DNA of 64,000 nt from G965240365 sp965240365 (GTDB taxonomy: Bacteria > Pseudomonadota > Gammaproteobacteria > Eutrophobiales > Eutrophobiaceae), in assembly GCA_965240365.1 (NCBI GenBank), contig OZ251218.1, positions 558,001-622,000 on the forward strand, in the 5' to 3' direction. Positions 27,513 to 38,000 of this stretch are shown here, one piece after another. A model generated the notes under the pieces. It searched no databases. It was not told the DNA's origin and worked only from the letters and a program-made list of their open reading frames with translations. Position 1 is the stretch's first letter. The number at the start of each line of letters is the position of its first letter. A program made the translations under genes and the position numbers.

Positions 27513-28730
27513 ATGGATTCCAGCTTGCAAGTCAGCATGAATAGTGATTATATTTCAAAAATTTTCTTATACGAAAATGAGGTTTGCGTGAGTATTACAG
27601 ATTTCAGAATCTATTTGGCAGAAGCCAAATTCGATGGACAGGCCTCCAATCCTAAAATGACCTGGTGGCGCAAGCAGGCCGTTTTAATCCAATTAACGGA
27701 TACGGAAGGTTTTTCTGGCTGGGGGGAATGTTGGACTTTTGATCAGTCTGCAGATGCTCTTGTCCGATTTATCCAGACTGAATTACGGGGCCATCTCCTC
27801 GGTCAAGACGTTGAATCCATAGCTGAAACCTGTTCGAGATTGTATTCGGATGCTGTGCTTTCAGGGCGCCATGGCATACTCTCGGCAGCACTGAGCGGCA
27901 TCAATTGCGCCCTTTGGGATATCAAGTCGAAGAGAATTGGCCTGCCTCTCTGGCAGGTTTTCGGGAAACAGTTAGACGGTGAAGCTCTCCGGGCGGTTCC
28001 TGTTTACGCCAGCGGTGGCTTGTACATGAGGGGTGACGACCCTCAAATATTACAGGCCGTTGTGTCTGGTTACGTCGAACAAGGCTTCCGAACAGTTAAA
28101 ATGAAGTTTGGGGGCAAAGAGTTTGAAGACGACCTGGACAGGATTTCAGAAGTTCGCAGAGGTATCGGACAAAATATCAACCTGATCCTGGACGCGGTTT
28201 ATAGTCTGGACCGGCAGAAAGCGGAACGCTGGCTTCCTTATTGGAAAGATCTTGGCGTGCAGGCCGTTCAGGCGCCATTTGATGCGTCAGACTGGGAGTC
28301 AATGATCTGGCTGAACCAGGATTGCGGCATGCCTGTTATGGCGTTTGAGGCCGAGACACGTTACGAAATCTTCAGGGCACTGCTGCAAGCCGGGGCAATC
28401 GGCATTATGCAGTTTTCCCCGGTTGCGGTCGGGGGGATCGATGCGTCACGGCGATTTATCGATCTGGCAGCAGAACATGGCAAAATGGTTTCCCTTCAGT
28501 GCTCGTCCACATGGATGGCGGAATTGATCGCGATGCATCTCGCAGGCACCTCCGACAATGTTGAACATGTCGAGTATCATCAGTTTCACCGCCTCATGTT
28601 TGACCTGGCGGAGCCAACATACACGAGGCTTGTGGACGGCAATGTGATCTTGTCTTCCACCCCCGGGCTCGGGTTGGCGCCCCCGCTGGACAGGTTACGT
28701 GACGTCACGTCAGGTTTGCCAGATCTATAA
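27513..28730 (+). CDS. Enolase-superfamily enzyme (mandelate racemase/muconate lactonising type)
   Basis: This 405-residue protein has the N-terminal capping domain (about 25-150) and a TIM barrel. The catalytic lysines are in FRTVKMKFGG (K-x-K). The first metal ligand is LILDAVY. The second, usually in IEEP, appears as VQAPFD, and the expected Asp-His pair after the sixth and seventh strands reads MQFSPVAVGG and VSLQCSS, without obvious Asp or His. It is therefore an unusual member whose reaction cannot be predicted. The start may be ATG 27513 or one of several downstream methionines (MNSDY at 27537). First gene of a substrate-import operon. Confidence 0.85.
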   Translation: MDSSLQVSMNSDYISKIFLYENEVCVSITDFRIYLAEAKFDGQASNPKMTWWRKQAVLIQLTDTEGFSGWGECWTFDQSADALVRFIQTELRGHLLGQDVESIAETCSRLYSDAVLSGRHGILSAALSGINCALWDIKSKRIGLPLWQVFGKQLDGEALRAVPVYASGGLYMRGDDPQILQAVVSGYVEQGFRTVKMKFGGKEFEDDLDRISEVRRGIGQNINLILDAVYSLDRQKAERWLPYWKDLGVQAVQAPFDASDWESMIWLNQDCGMPVMAFEAETRYEIFRALLQAGAIGIMQFSPVAVGGIDASRRFIDLAAEHGKMVSLQCSSTWMAELIAMHLAGTSDNVEHVEYHQFHRLMFDLAEPTYTRLVDGNVILSSTPGLGLAPPLDRLRDVTSGLPDL

Positions 28731-28817
28731 AATCTGCAAAAAAATGTAGAAAAGGAAAAAAATATCCTATACAATAAATATTGACTTTAACGAAATCTCT
28801 ATCTCAGGGGGTATGAA

Positions 28818-29798
28818 ATGAAATTAGCAATCAAGGGCTTTCTAGCCGCATTCGCAGTGGCCTCCTTTAGTGTTCCTGCCATGGCCGAGTGGCCGGAGCG
28901 TCCGATCCGGGTTGTGGTGCCTTTCAAAGCCGGAGGATCGTCCGACCTTGTCGCCCGCAGTTTCTCCACGGCTATTTCTGAGCAGGGTCTCTTGAAGCAG
29001 CCAGTATCCGTGATCAATGTCGGCGGACACTCTTCTGTCGGAGCGCGTCGCGTGCTTGACGCCAAACCGGATGGTTACGAATTTCTACTGCATGAAACCG
29101 GCCTCATTGGCGCCAAAGCGGCGGGCATCACCGACTTTGGTCCGCTGGATTATAAGCCGGTTGCCGCTACGGGAAGCATTTGCATGGCTCTTCTGGTCCG
29201 TAAGGACTCCGGGTACAATTCCCTCGGTGATCTTGTGGGCGCGGCGAAGGCCAATCCGGATAGTATTGTTTTCGGTGTGAACCTTGGCGGTTTGAATCAC
29301 ATGTCCGGCATTCTTCTGGAAAATGCGACAGGTGCAAAATTCCGCTTTGTCCAGATTGGCGGGTCTGCTGACAATTTTGCGGCGCTGACAGGCGGGCAAA
29401 CCGCCGTGGCGTCTGTCGGTGCTGCCGGCGCGCGTAACTTCACCTTGACCAAGGATGGCAAGCCCTCTGATGAGAGTAAGGTGAAGACCCTTGCTTTCCT
29501 CGCATCTGACCGTCATGACGGTCTGCCGGGCGTTCCGACAGCGCGCGAACAGGGCGCAGATGTGCAATTCTGCTTCACGAATTACTGGCTGGCCCCCAAA
29601 GACACGCCAGACAGTGTTGTAAATGCATTTGCCAGTGCTCTTGAAAAGGCGGCCGGTTCTGAGCGTATCGTTACCTTCTACAAAGATACCTTGACGACAC
29701 CTGTCTTCTTGAAAGGTGCCGATTTTACCACTCACCTCAAGGATACAGCGAAAGTCGTTGCCCCGATTGCAGCACAGGCCGCCAAAGCCAAGAAGTAA
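28818..29798 (+). CDS. tctC: Tripartite tricarboxylate transporter substrate-binding protein (TctC/Bug)
   Basis: This is the periplasmic receptor of a TTT-family secondary transporter. A signal peptide (MKLAIKGFLAAFAVASFSVPAMA) is followed by EWPERPIRVVVPFKAGGSSD, the conserved ligand-binding start of Bug proteins. Its length of 326 residues is typical. The strong ribosome-binding site CAGGGGG precedes the ATG. It is encoded ahead of tctB and tctA in the same direction, as in many such operons. Bug proteins bind small carboxylates, dicarboxylates, amino acids or nicotinate; the ligand here is not known. A terminator or regulatory hairpin between this gene and the enolase-type gene is not evident. 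Confidence 0.93.
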   Translation: MKLAIKGFLAAFAVASFSVPAMAEWPERPIRVVVPFKAGGSSDLVARSFSTAISEQGLLKQPVSVINVGGHSSVGARRVLDAKPDGYEFLLHETGLIGAKAAGITDFGPLDYKPVAATGSICMALLVRKDSGYNSLGDLVGAAKANPDSIVFGVNLGGLNHMSGILLENATGAKFRFVQIGGSADNFAALTGGQTAVASVGAAGARNFTLTKDGKPSDESKVKTLAFLASDRHDGLPGVPTAREQGADVQFCFTNYWLAPKDTPDSVVNAFASALEKAAGSERIVTFYKDTLTTPVFLKGADFTTHLKDTAKVVAPIAAQAAKAKK

Positions 29799-29864
29799 GA
29801 CAGGTCTGTTCCTGTACAAAGAACTGCGACTGGATCAGGGGATCCGGTTGCGGTTCGGGGAAGA

Positions 29865-30332
29865 ATGATGCCTGTATCAACATTCAAGATAATTGCCTGG
29901 ATACTGTTTGCCGCTCTGGGCGGGCTTACCCTCTGGGCAGCCACCCAGATCACGGGGGCCGCATTCGATCCCTTGGGCTCGCAAGCCGTTCCCTATGCCC
30001 TGGGGAGCTTGCTGCTACTATTGATGGTTGTTGATGCAGGGGTGAAAAAGCAAACCCAGACAGAAAGCGAGGAACCTGCCGACTGGATGTCCATGATCCG
30101 GATGGCTGCGGTTCTGGGGCTTTCAGTTCTGTATTGTGCCGGGGTTTTTATCTTGGCGATTCCCTTTTCCATCGCCACCCTGGTCTTTATCCCTCTGGCC
30201 TCTTATGTCCTTTCTCCTTCTTACGATAGACGGGCAAATATGATGCGGCTTGTGATAGGGGCTGTGATCGGTTGCGGGGGCGAATTCTTGTTCACCAAAG
30301 TGTTCTTCGTCGACATTCCGGGCTTGTGGTGA
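29865..30332 (+). CDS. tctB: Tripartite tricarboxylate transporter small membrane subunit (TctB)
   Basis: This 155-residue protein has four predicted membrane segments (about 7-27, 38-55, 78-98 and 100-118) and the topology of TctB, the poorly conserved small subunit of TTT transporters. It lies between tctC and tctA. Sequence alone would not identify it, but context makes the call safe. The charged loop between segments two and three (KKQTQTESEEP) is probably cytoplasmic. Confidence 0.85.
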   Translation: MMPVSTFKIIAWILFAALGGLTLWAATQITGAAFDPLGSQAVPYALGSLLLLLMVVDAGVKKQTQTESEEPADWMSMIRMAAVLGLSVLYCAGVFILAIPFSIATLVFIPLASYVLSPSYDRRANMMRLVIGAVIGCGGEFLFTKVFFVDIPGLW

Positions 30333-30335
30333 TTT

Positions 30336-31856
30336 ATGGAACTCCTGATTTCTGCATTTGGGTTTGTCTTTACCCCCTGGCCCCTGTTCCTGATTATCGT
30401 CGGTGTCTCCGCCGGGGTGTTTATCGGCGCTATTCCTGGTTTGACCGGGACGATGCTGATCGCGTTATGCCTTCCACTGACATTCTTCATGACTCCTGCG
30501 ACAGCCATTGTTTTGCTGATCGCCATTTATGTCGGAGCGATCAGTGGCGGATTAATTACTGCTACGCTCCTAAAGATGCCCGGTACAGAGGCAGCTGTTA
30601 TGACAACCCTCGACGGCTACCCGATGGCGAAAGCTGGAAAGCCGGGCAGAGCGCTGGGGCTTGGGGTTGGTGCATCGTTCGTCGGTGGAGTTGTTTCTTG
30701 GTTTGCTTTGCTTTTGCTCGCCAAGCCTCTCTCTATCTGGGCCACCCGCTTTACCCCATTCGATTATTTTGCATTGATCGTCATGGCGTTGGTGCTGATC
30801 GCCGTGATAAGCCAGGAGGCTCTTTTGAAAGGTATCATTGCCGCGCTGATCGGAGCCATCCTGGCATTGCCGGGCATTGATCCCTCCTCTGGCACCCCCC
30901 GGCTTACTTTCGGACTGGTGGAACTCAATGGCGGGCTTGATCCGATCCCGATGTTCATTGGTCTCTTTGCTTTTGGCACGGTCCTGAGTGATATGCTGGA
31001 TGAGGATGGCTCGACAAAAGGCGTGGAAGCATCCGGTAAGGGCATCCTGATGTCGAGCAGGGACTATATCCGGCATGGAGTAAACCTGATTCGGTCCTCA
31101 GTGATTGGGACTTGGATCGGGCTGTTGCCCGGTGTGGGCGCCGTCATCGGTTCCATGGTGGCCTATTCAGTTGCCAAATCTGTTTCCAAAGAACGGGAAA
31201 AATTCGGAATCGGTTCAGAAGAAGGCATTGTGGCTTCTGAAGCGGCAAACAATGCGACCATTGGCGGAGCTATGATTCCGCTTGTTGCCTTGGGCTTGCC
31301 GGGCAGTCTGAACAATGTCCTGTTGTTGGCGGCCCTTCTGATCCATTCTATCCAGCCAGGCCCCCTTCTGTTCGTCAATCATCCAGAACTTGTCTATAAG
31401 CTCATGGCCGCCCTGCTGGTTGCTAATTTTGTGATGTATGGCGTTATGGTCATGAGTGTCAAATGGGTTGCGCAACTGAACCGGGTTCCGCGAGCAGTTT
31501 TGCTCCCGATCATTCTGGTCGCCTGTATCATTGGTGGGTTTGCTTACAATAATTCGATCTGGGATGTATGGGTCTTGATTGGTTTCGGGGCCCTCGGGCT
31601 TCTGATGGATCAGGCCGGATACCCAAAAGGCCCGATGGCGATTAGCTTCATCCTTGTCCCGCTTGCCGAGCAGAAACTCAGAACAGGCTTGCAGATCAGT
31701 GGCGGCAGTTGGTCGCCGCTCTATACGGATCCCCTGACCCTGACCATGCTAGTGATCGCTGGGATCATGCTTTTCCTGCCTCAGCTTGGGAAGCCCAAGC
31801 GTAGGCTAGTTAAAAGATTACGCCCGTACCATTCGTTTGATTCAACCAAAGAGTGA
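30336..31856 (+). CDS. tctA: Tripartite tricarboxylate transporter large membrane subunit (TctA)
   Basis: This is the 506-residue membrane channel of the TTT transporter, with about twelve membrane segments. The duplicated motif characteristic of TctA occurs at GVFIGAIPGLTGTML and again at LLPGVGAVIGSMVAYS. It imports the substrate presented by TctC using the ion gradient. It starts three bases after the tctB stop, and its stop overlaps a GTG that opens the following reductase frame, suggesting translational coupling in one operon. Confidence 0.95.
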   Translation: MELLISAFGFVFTPWPLFLIIVGVSAGVFIGAIPGLTGTMLIALCLPLTFFMTPATAIVLLIAIYVGAISGGLITATLLKMPGTEAAVMTTLDGYPMAKAGKPGRALGLGVGASFVGGVVSWFALLLLAKPLSIWATRFTPFDYFALIVMALVLIAVISQEALLKGIIAALIGAILALPGIDPSSGTPRLTFGLVELNGGLDPIPMFIGLFAFGTVLSDMLDEDGSTKGVEASGKGILMSSRDYIRHGVNLIRSSVIGTWIGLLPGVGAVIGSMVAYSVAKSVSKEREKFGIGSEEGIVASEAANNATIGGAMIPLVALGLPGSLNNVLLLAALLIHSIQPGPLLFVNHPELVYKLMAALLVANFVMYGVMVMSVKWVAQLNRVPRAVLLPIILVACIIGGFAYNNSIWDVWVLIGFGALGLLMDQAGYPKGPMAISFILVPLAEQKLRTGLQISGGSWSPLYTDPLTLTMLVIAGIMLFLPQLGKPKRRLVKRLRPYHSFDSTKE

Positions 31857-31882
31857 CCCTGGTCACCATCCGGAACAATGTC

Positions 31883-32827
31883 ATGAAAATCGAAAAAGAA
31901 GAGCTCGAAAGCCTTCTGTCTTGGTCGACCCTGATCGACGCGATTAACCAGCAGTTCGTAGACGGCTGCAACGTCCCTGAACGCCATCACCATACCATGC
32001 CGACGAACACCGGAAACGATGCGACCATGTTGTTGATGCCGGCGTTCCAAAAAGGGGATTACATCGGACTCAAGGTGGTAAATGTGTTTCCGGACAATGG
32101 TAGGATAGGCTTGCCGGCCATCACGGCTGATTACCTGCTCTATAGCGGTGAAACTGGTAATATGTTGGCGATGATGGACGGGAGTGTCCTGACCGCCAGA
32201 AGAACGGCGGCCACCGCCGCTCTCGGAGCCCGTTTTCTATCCCGCAAAGAGTCAAGTAAGCTGTTTGTGGTCGGAGCTGGTCGGGTGGCGTCCCTCGTGC
32301 CCGGCGCCATGAAAGCAATCCGGTCTATCGAAGAGGTGAAAGTCTGGAATCGAAACGAGGAAAGTGCCGCTACACTCGTCAAACAACTTAAGGAACAGGG
32401 TTTCAGCGCATCTATCGAACGAGACCTGGAATCAGGCACGCGGTGGGCTGACATTATCAGTTGCGCTACCCTTGCCACCGCCCCCCTTATTCTCGGAAAT
32501 TGGCTGCAGGCAGGACAACATCTTGATCTCATCGGAAGCTTCACGCCAAAGATGCGTGAAGCAGATGACGAAGCCTGCCGCAGGGCACGGGTTTACATTG
32601 ATACTGGTACGGCCTTTAGCGAAAGCGGTGATATCATAGATCCGATCAAGTCGGGGGCTATTGCCAAAGACGATGTTATCGGCAACCTGACCGACCTGTG
32701 CCGCGGGCACAAAAAAGGCCGGGAGGCTGACAGTGAAATCACTCTGTTCAAGGCGGTTGGTACGGCCATTGAAGATCTGGCGGCGGCCAAACTAGCCTAT
32801 CAAGCCAAGTTATCCGGCTCGATCTGA
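31883..32827 (+). CDS. Ornithine cyclodeaminase/mu-crystallin family reductase
   Basis: This is an NAD(P)-dependent enzyme of the family that includes ornithine cyclodeaminase and ketimine (1-pyrroline-2-carboxylate) reductases. The N-terminal half has MLLMPAFQKGDYIGLKVVNVFPDN, the Rossmann part has VVGAGRVASLVPGAM, and RRTAATAALGARFLS is the substrate-side helix. The start MKIEKEELESLLSW matches the usual family N-terminus, so 31883 is preferred over the GTG at 31853 that overlaps the tctA stop. In the cassette, reduction of a cyclic imine to L-proline would fit with the putA gene nearby, but other ketimines are possible. Cytoplasmic. Confidence 0.88.
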   Translation: MKIEKEELESLLSWSTLIDAINQQFVDGCNVPERHHHTMPTNTGNDATMLLMPAFQKGDYIGLKVVNVFPDNGRIGLPAITADYLLYSGETGNMLAMMDGSVLTARRTAATAALGARFLSRKESSKLFVVGAGRVASLVPGAMKAIRSIEEVKVWNRNEESAATLVKQLKEQGFSASIERDLESGTRWADIISCATLATAPLILGNWLQAGQHLDLIGSFTPKMREADDEACRRARVYIDTGTAFSESGDIIDPIKSGAIAKDDVIGNLTDLCRGHKKGREADSEITLFKAVGTAIEDLAAAKLAYQAKLSGSI

Positions 32828-32829
32828 GC

Positions 32830-34587
32830 ATGACCCCCGAACTGACCCCTTTGGGACGGCTATCTGCCCTGTTACCCTTTCTGTCCTGGTCAGGTAAGGT
32901 CAATTCTAGAACACTTCGGCAGGATTTCTGGGCTGCCTTGACAGGGGCGTCGCTTGTTTTGCCTCAAGGGGTCGCATTTGCCGCCATCGCAGGATTGCCG
33001 CCTGAGTACGGTCTTTACACAGCAATGGTCACGCCAGTGATTGCGGCGCTTTTCGGCTCTTCGATGTACCTGGTTTCGGGGCCGACGACGGCGATATCGG
33101 CGCTTCTTTTTGCCTCCATGACGACGCGAGCAGAAGTCGGGGCACCGGAATATGTTGCCATGACCCTGGCGCTTACGTTTCTGGTAGGGGTGCTGCAGCT
33201 GGGGTTCGGACTAGCCAAAGTCGGCAAACTTTTGAGCTTTGTGTCCCATTCCGTCATGATCGGCTTCACTGCCGGGGCCGCGATCCTGATCGCGATGAGC
33301 CAGATCAAGCACGTGTTCAAAATCGACTTGCCGGGCACAGGGCACGTCATCGAATTCATCCCGGCATTTCTTTCCGGTATTGCTGAAGTTCACTTCTATT
33401 CGACGGTTGTTGCCGGAGTAACCCTGGGGGCGGCAATCGGGGTGAAATTTCTTGCGCCGAAACTCCCCAATTACTTGCTGGCCCTTGTGATCGGTGGCGC
33501 GACAGCCTGGCTATTGGGGGGGCAAGGAGCTGGTATTTTGACGGTTGGGTTGCTGCCATCTGTCATCCCGCAGCTCTCCTTTCCCGATGTCTCAATTGAA
33601 TTCATAAGTGCCTTTGGACAGACGGCGCTTGCTCTTGCAATGATCGGTCTGCTGGAAGCCGTGGCAATTGCCAAGTCGCTCGCATCCAAAAAAAATGATC
33701 CCTTTGATAGCAATCAGGAAATCATTGGTCAGGGCCTGTCCAACATCGTCGGGAGTTTCTTCTCCTCATACGTTGGCTCAGGCTCATTCACCCGGTCTGG
33801 TGTCAATTTCGAGGCCGGCGCCCAGACACCAATAGCGGCCATCCTGGCTTCGGTTTTTCTGGTTCTGATTCTGTTTCTTGTTGCGCCACTGTTCGCTTAT
33901 TTGCCGATTGCAGCCATAGCAGGCGCCATTCTACTGGTGGCCTGGCGTTTAATCGATTTTGGTAAAATTTATAGTATTGCGAGGAAAAGTCGGGCCGAAG
34001 GCTCCATCATCTTGATCACTTTCGCTTCTACCCTCTTCGTCGGGCTGGAATTTGCTGTATATGCCGGCACCCTGGTTAGCCTATCTCTTTTTCTCAACCA
34101 TACCATGAGGCCATCCCTTCCCATCAATGCGCCTGACCCCTCGACCGCTAATCACAGCTTTACCAACATCAAGAATGGCGTGCCACAATGCCCTCAGGTG
34201 GTGTTCGGGCGGATTGACGGGTCCGTGTTCTTCGGGTCTGTGGATGCCTTACGCGCCGAATTCCGTCAGGTGGAAAAGAACCACCCTGGACAGGATCGAT
34301 TTGTCCTCAAGCTTACGGGTATAGGGGGGATCGACTATGCAGGTGCAGAACTCTTGATTGAGGAGGCCCGACGTCGGCAAAAACGAGGAGGTCAGCTCTA
34401 TCTGACCTCACGGTATGAGCCTCTCTATGAAAAGCTTCTGCGGTACGGGGTGATAGATCAAGTTGGGGAGCACAACACTTTTGAATACCGCAATGTCGCC
34501 ATTCGTGAGATAGTTCCCCAGCTTGATCCGGAAATCTGTGCTACCTGCAAGACCCGGATTTTCAAAGAATGTCCTAAACTCATCTAG
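32830..34587 (+). CDS. SulP-family anion transporter with STAS domain
   Basis: The protein has 585 residues. The N-terminal 420 form the membrane domain of SLC26/SulP transporters, with the signature LTGASLVLPQGVAFAAIAGLPPEYGLYTAMV and SGPTTAISALLF. The C-terminal part (about 450-560) is a STAS domain (VVFGRIDGSVFFGSVDALRAEF, RFVLKLTGIGGIDYAGAELL). It probably exchanges sulfate, bicarbonate or a carboxylate. It starts two bases after the reductase stop and ends the cassette operon. Its substrate relation to the other genes is not clear; export of sulfate or uptake of an organic anion are both possible. Confidence 0.92.
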   Translation: MTPELTPLGRLSALLPFLSWSGKVNSRTLRQDFWAALTGASLVLPQGVAFAAIAGLPPEYGLYTAMVTPVIAALFGSSMYLVSGPTTAISALLFASMTTRAEVGAPEYVAMTLALTFLVGVLQLGFGLAKVGKLLSFVSHSVMIGFTAGAAILIAMSQIKHVFKIDLPGTGHVIEFIPAFLSGIAEVHFYSTVVAGVTLGAAIGVKFLAPKLPNYLLALVIGGATAWLLGGQGAGILTVGLLPSVIPQLSFPDVSIEFISAFGQTALALAMIGLLEAVAIAKSLASKKNDPFDSNQEIIGQGLSNIVGSFFSSYVGSGSFTRSGVNFEAGAQTPIAAILASVFLVLILFLVAPLFAYLPIAAIAGAILLVAWRLIDFGKIYSIARKSRAEGSIILITFASTLFVGLEFAVYAGTLVSLSLFLNHTMRPSLPINAPDPSTANHSFTNIKNGVPQCPQVVFGRIDGSVFFGSVDALRAEFRQVEKNHPGQDRFVLKLTGIGGIDYAGAELLIEEARRRQKRGGQLYLTSRYEPLYEKLLRYGVIDQVGEHNTFEYRNVAIREIVPQLDPEICATCKTRIFKECPKLI

Positions 34588-34612
34588 CCCGGATTTCTCA
34601 AAGTGTTTCCTA

Positions 34613-34840
34613 GGGCGTAGACCTACAAACAGGTAAAATGATTGTAAGATATAAAACTCAGGAGGTATCATGTCTATGAATTTCTGGCTAACGGAAGAGC
34701 AGTTCAACATCATCCAGCCATTGTTGTCGAACAAGCGGCGCGGCGTTGCGCGCGTGTGCGACAAGCGGGTTTTGTCGGGCATCATCTTTTGCCTACAGCG
34801 GGGATACCTGCCTGCAGCAGGCAGGTCGGTGGAGCGATAG
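34613..34840 (+). mobile_element. 5' end of an IS5-family element
   Basis: The left inverted repeat GGGCGTAGAC follows CTA at 34610-34612, and matches the inverse of the right end at 26428-26437. The coding part begins MSMNFWLTEEQFNIIQPLLS, then NKRRGVARVCDKRVLSGIIF, the N-terminus of IS5 transposases. After CLQRG it is cut off at a CCTGCCTGCAGCAGGCAGG palindrome (34808-34826). Together with the fragment at 25981-26437 it brackets the catabolic cassette in direct orientation. Downstream to 35075 nothing else is recognised except a putA ribosome-binding site. Confidence 0.85.
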
Positions 34841-35075
34841 AAAAAATTTTGACAGTGCCAAAAAATTCATAGAGCATCAAAAGCAGGCCAGCGCGGTCGC
34901 CGGAATTCGGCCACCGCCGATTTATGCCTGATTATAACAGGGCGATAGGTTGCCGAAAACACGGCGCCCGCCGGGGAGAGAGTGAGGTTCGACTACATAA
35001 TGACACAATTCCGAGTATCTGCCGACGGCTGAACCCATACACCTTCATATCTATGACGCGGAGGAAAAGCCTGTC

Positions 35076-38000
35076 ATGAACGCAAATAAGATAAACACAC
35101 GTTCCCTGAATTTCGAGTTTGAACTGGACCCGGGGATTTCTAAATACAAGTTCGTTGACGAACAGCAAATTGTCAACACGCTCCTGCAACAGCGGCCATA
35201 CGATCAATCAGCCGCGGCCGAGATTTCACGCACTGCCGCGGCGCTTGTTCGCAGGATTCGCGAGACGAGCAGTGAACGTCCGATCGTCGATACGTTTCTC
35301 AAGGAATACGGCCTTTCCAACCAGGAGGGCGTCGCGCTGATGTGCCTGGCGGAGTCTCTGTTGCGCGTCCCCGACAAGCGCACCGTGGACCTGCTGATCG
35401 CGGACAAGATTTCGAGCGCAGACTGGGCCGAACATGCGGGGAAAGCCGATGATCTTCTCATAAATGCGTCCACGTGGGGGCTTATTTTGACCGGACAACT
35501 CGTGTCCATCGAGCGCGCGTTTACTGCGAACCCCAAGCATTGGATCAAGGCCCTCGCGGGGCGCATGGGCGAGCCGATTATTCGCCAAGCCATGCGCGCT
35601 GCGATGCACATACTTGGACGGGCGTTTGTCTTGGGCCGTACGATTCACGAGGCCCTCGAGCGAAGCTCGGGCAGTCTTTACTCCTATGACATGTTGGGTG
35701 AAGCGGCGCGTGAAGAGGAAACGGCGTTGGAATATTTCGCCGCATATTTGGCAGCGATCGAAACCGTGGGTACGGCTGAGCGCAAAGGTGCGTCGATTTC
35801 CGTGAAGCTGTCGGCGCTTCATCCACGCTTTGAGGCGCTTCAGCGCTCGCGGGTTATGAGCGAATTGAGAGAGCGTGCATTCCAACTTTGTGTGCTTGCA
35901 AAGCGGCATCGTGTTCCTTTGACGATCGATACGGAGGAGGCGGACCGATTGGAGTTGACCCTCGATCTCTTCGTGTCCCTGGCGCTGGATCCGGCGCTCG
36001 ATAATTGGGACGGTCTCGGAATCGCTATTCAAGCCTACGGCAAACGCGCGCTCCCGGCTCTTCGGGAGCTGACGCGCCTTGCCGAGGCTCTGGGGCGCCG
36101 TATTCCTATTCGACTGGTCAAAGGGGCCTATTGGGACGCTGAGATCAAGCATGCCCAGGAACAAGGGTTGCCAGGGTTTCCTGTATTCACTCGGAAGCCG
36201 AACTCCGACCTGTCGTATTTAGTGTGTGTCAAATTCTTGCTGGAAAACAAACGAGCCGTCTATCCGCAGTTTGCGACGCATAATGCCCATACGATATCGG
36301 CCGTTATGGGTATGGCCGGCGATACGACAGCGTTTGAGTTTCAGCGGCTGCACGGAATGGGTGACCTCGTGTATGCGGCAGCGTCCCGCCATTTCGACGA
36401 TTTCCCTCCGGTCCGGACTTATGCGCCTGTCGGTGGGCACAAAAATCTTCTCGCCTACCTGGTGCGCAGGTTATTGGAAAATGGCGCCAATAGCTCGTTC
36501 GTCAATCGGTTTCTGGACGAAACGATAAGCCCCGAAAGCCTTTGCCAGGATCCGATCGAACTCGTCGAGGAAATACAAGCGCGCTCGCATCCCGGCATAC
36601 CTGTCGCCAGGGCAATCTACAGCCCGGATCGTGACAACTCGTCCGGAATCGACCTGTCCGATGCCGTGACGATTGCCCGAATCGAAGCAACACTTACCCA
36701 GCCGATGGCCGAGCGGATTCGCGGCGCTTCGATTATCTCCGGCCGCATGGTGGGCGGCTCAGGCGTCGGAATCAATAGTCCAGCGAACCGTGACCAACGA
36801 ATCGGCGAACGGGTAGATCTAAGGGAGTTGGACCTACGCCGAATTTTCGATGTATCGACAGCGGCACAAGCGGACTGGAACGCGCTTGGCGTAAACGCCA
36901 GGGCGGCCATTCTTGATCGTGCCGCCGACGAAATTGAAGCAAAGATCGGCGATCTAATCGTGCTGCTCGTCAAGGAGGCCGGCAAAACAGCCAGTGACGC
37001 GATTGCCGAGGTTCGCGAAGCGGTTGATTTCTGCCGGTACTACGCTCATCAAGCGCGCCGAAAACTCGCTGTCCCAACCTTGTTGCCAGGGCCGACAGGA
37101 GAACTCAACGAGATGCGCGTCGACGGGCGCGGTGTATTTGTGTGCATCAGTCCATGGAATTTCCCCCTGGCGATTTTCATCGGACAGGTCGCCGCCGCCC
37201 TGGTCACAGGTAACGCGGTCGTGGCGAAGCCGGCTGAGGAAACGCCACTCATCGCGGTAAAGGCCGTCCAACTTCTGCTTGACGCCGGCGTACCCGGCGA
37301 TGTTCTGCATTTGGTGATGGGTGGCGGGTCTATTGGCGCGGCGCTGGTGGCGCATCGAAATACAGCGGGCGTGGTGTTCACCGGAAGCACGGAAACGGCC
37401 CGAAAGATCAATCGGACACTGGCGGCGAGAGATGCCCCGATCGCCCCCCTAATCGCCGAAACCGGCGGACAGAACGCGATGATCGTGGATTCTACGGCGC
37501 TGCTGGAGCAAGTGACTGACGATGTCATTGCTTCAGCCTTTCTGAGCGCCGGGCAGCGGTGTTCTGCGTTACGAGTACTGTATCTGCAAGAGGAAATCGC
37601 CGACGAAGCGATCGCCATGATTCGGGGCGCGATGAAAGAGCTTCGTGTGGGTGATCCGTCAAACCTGGCGACGGACGTGGGTCCCGTTATTTCCGAGGCC
37701 GCTGCGGCGGATCTACAGGATCACATCGACGATCTGACAGAACGGGGCTACCACCTCTTTTCCACATCGACAACGCGGGACTGTAAGCGAGGGCATTTTG
37801 TCGTGCCCTCGATGTTTGAAATTCCAAATGTCTCTATATTGAGGAAGGAACATTTTGGGCCAATTCTCCACGTAATTCGATACACGCCGCGCGATTTTGA
37901 TACAACGTTTGAGTCGGCGCTGAGTAGCGGATATGGTCTGACGCTCGGTTTGCACAGTCGGGTAGAGTCGCGGGTGTATGCGCTGTTCAAAAGGGCCACG

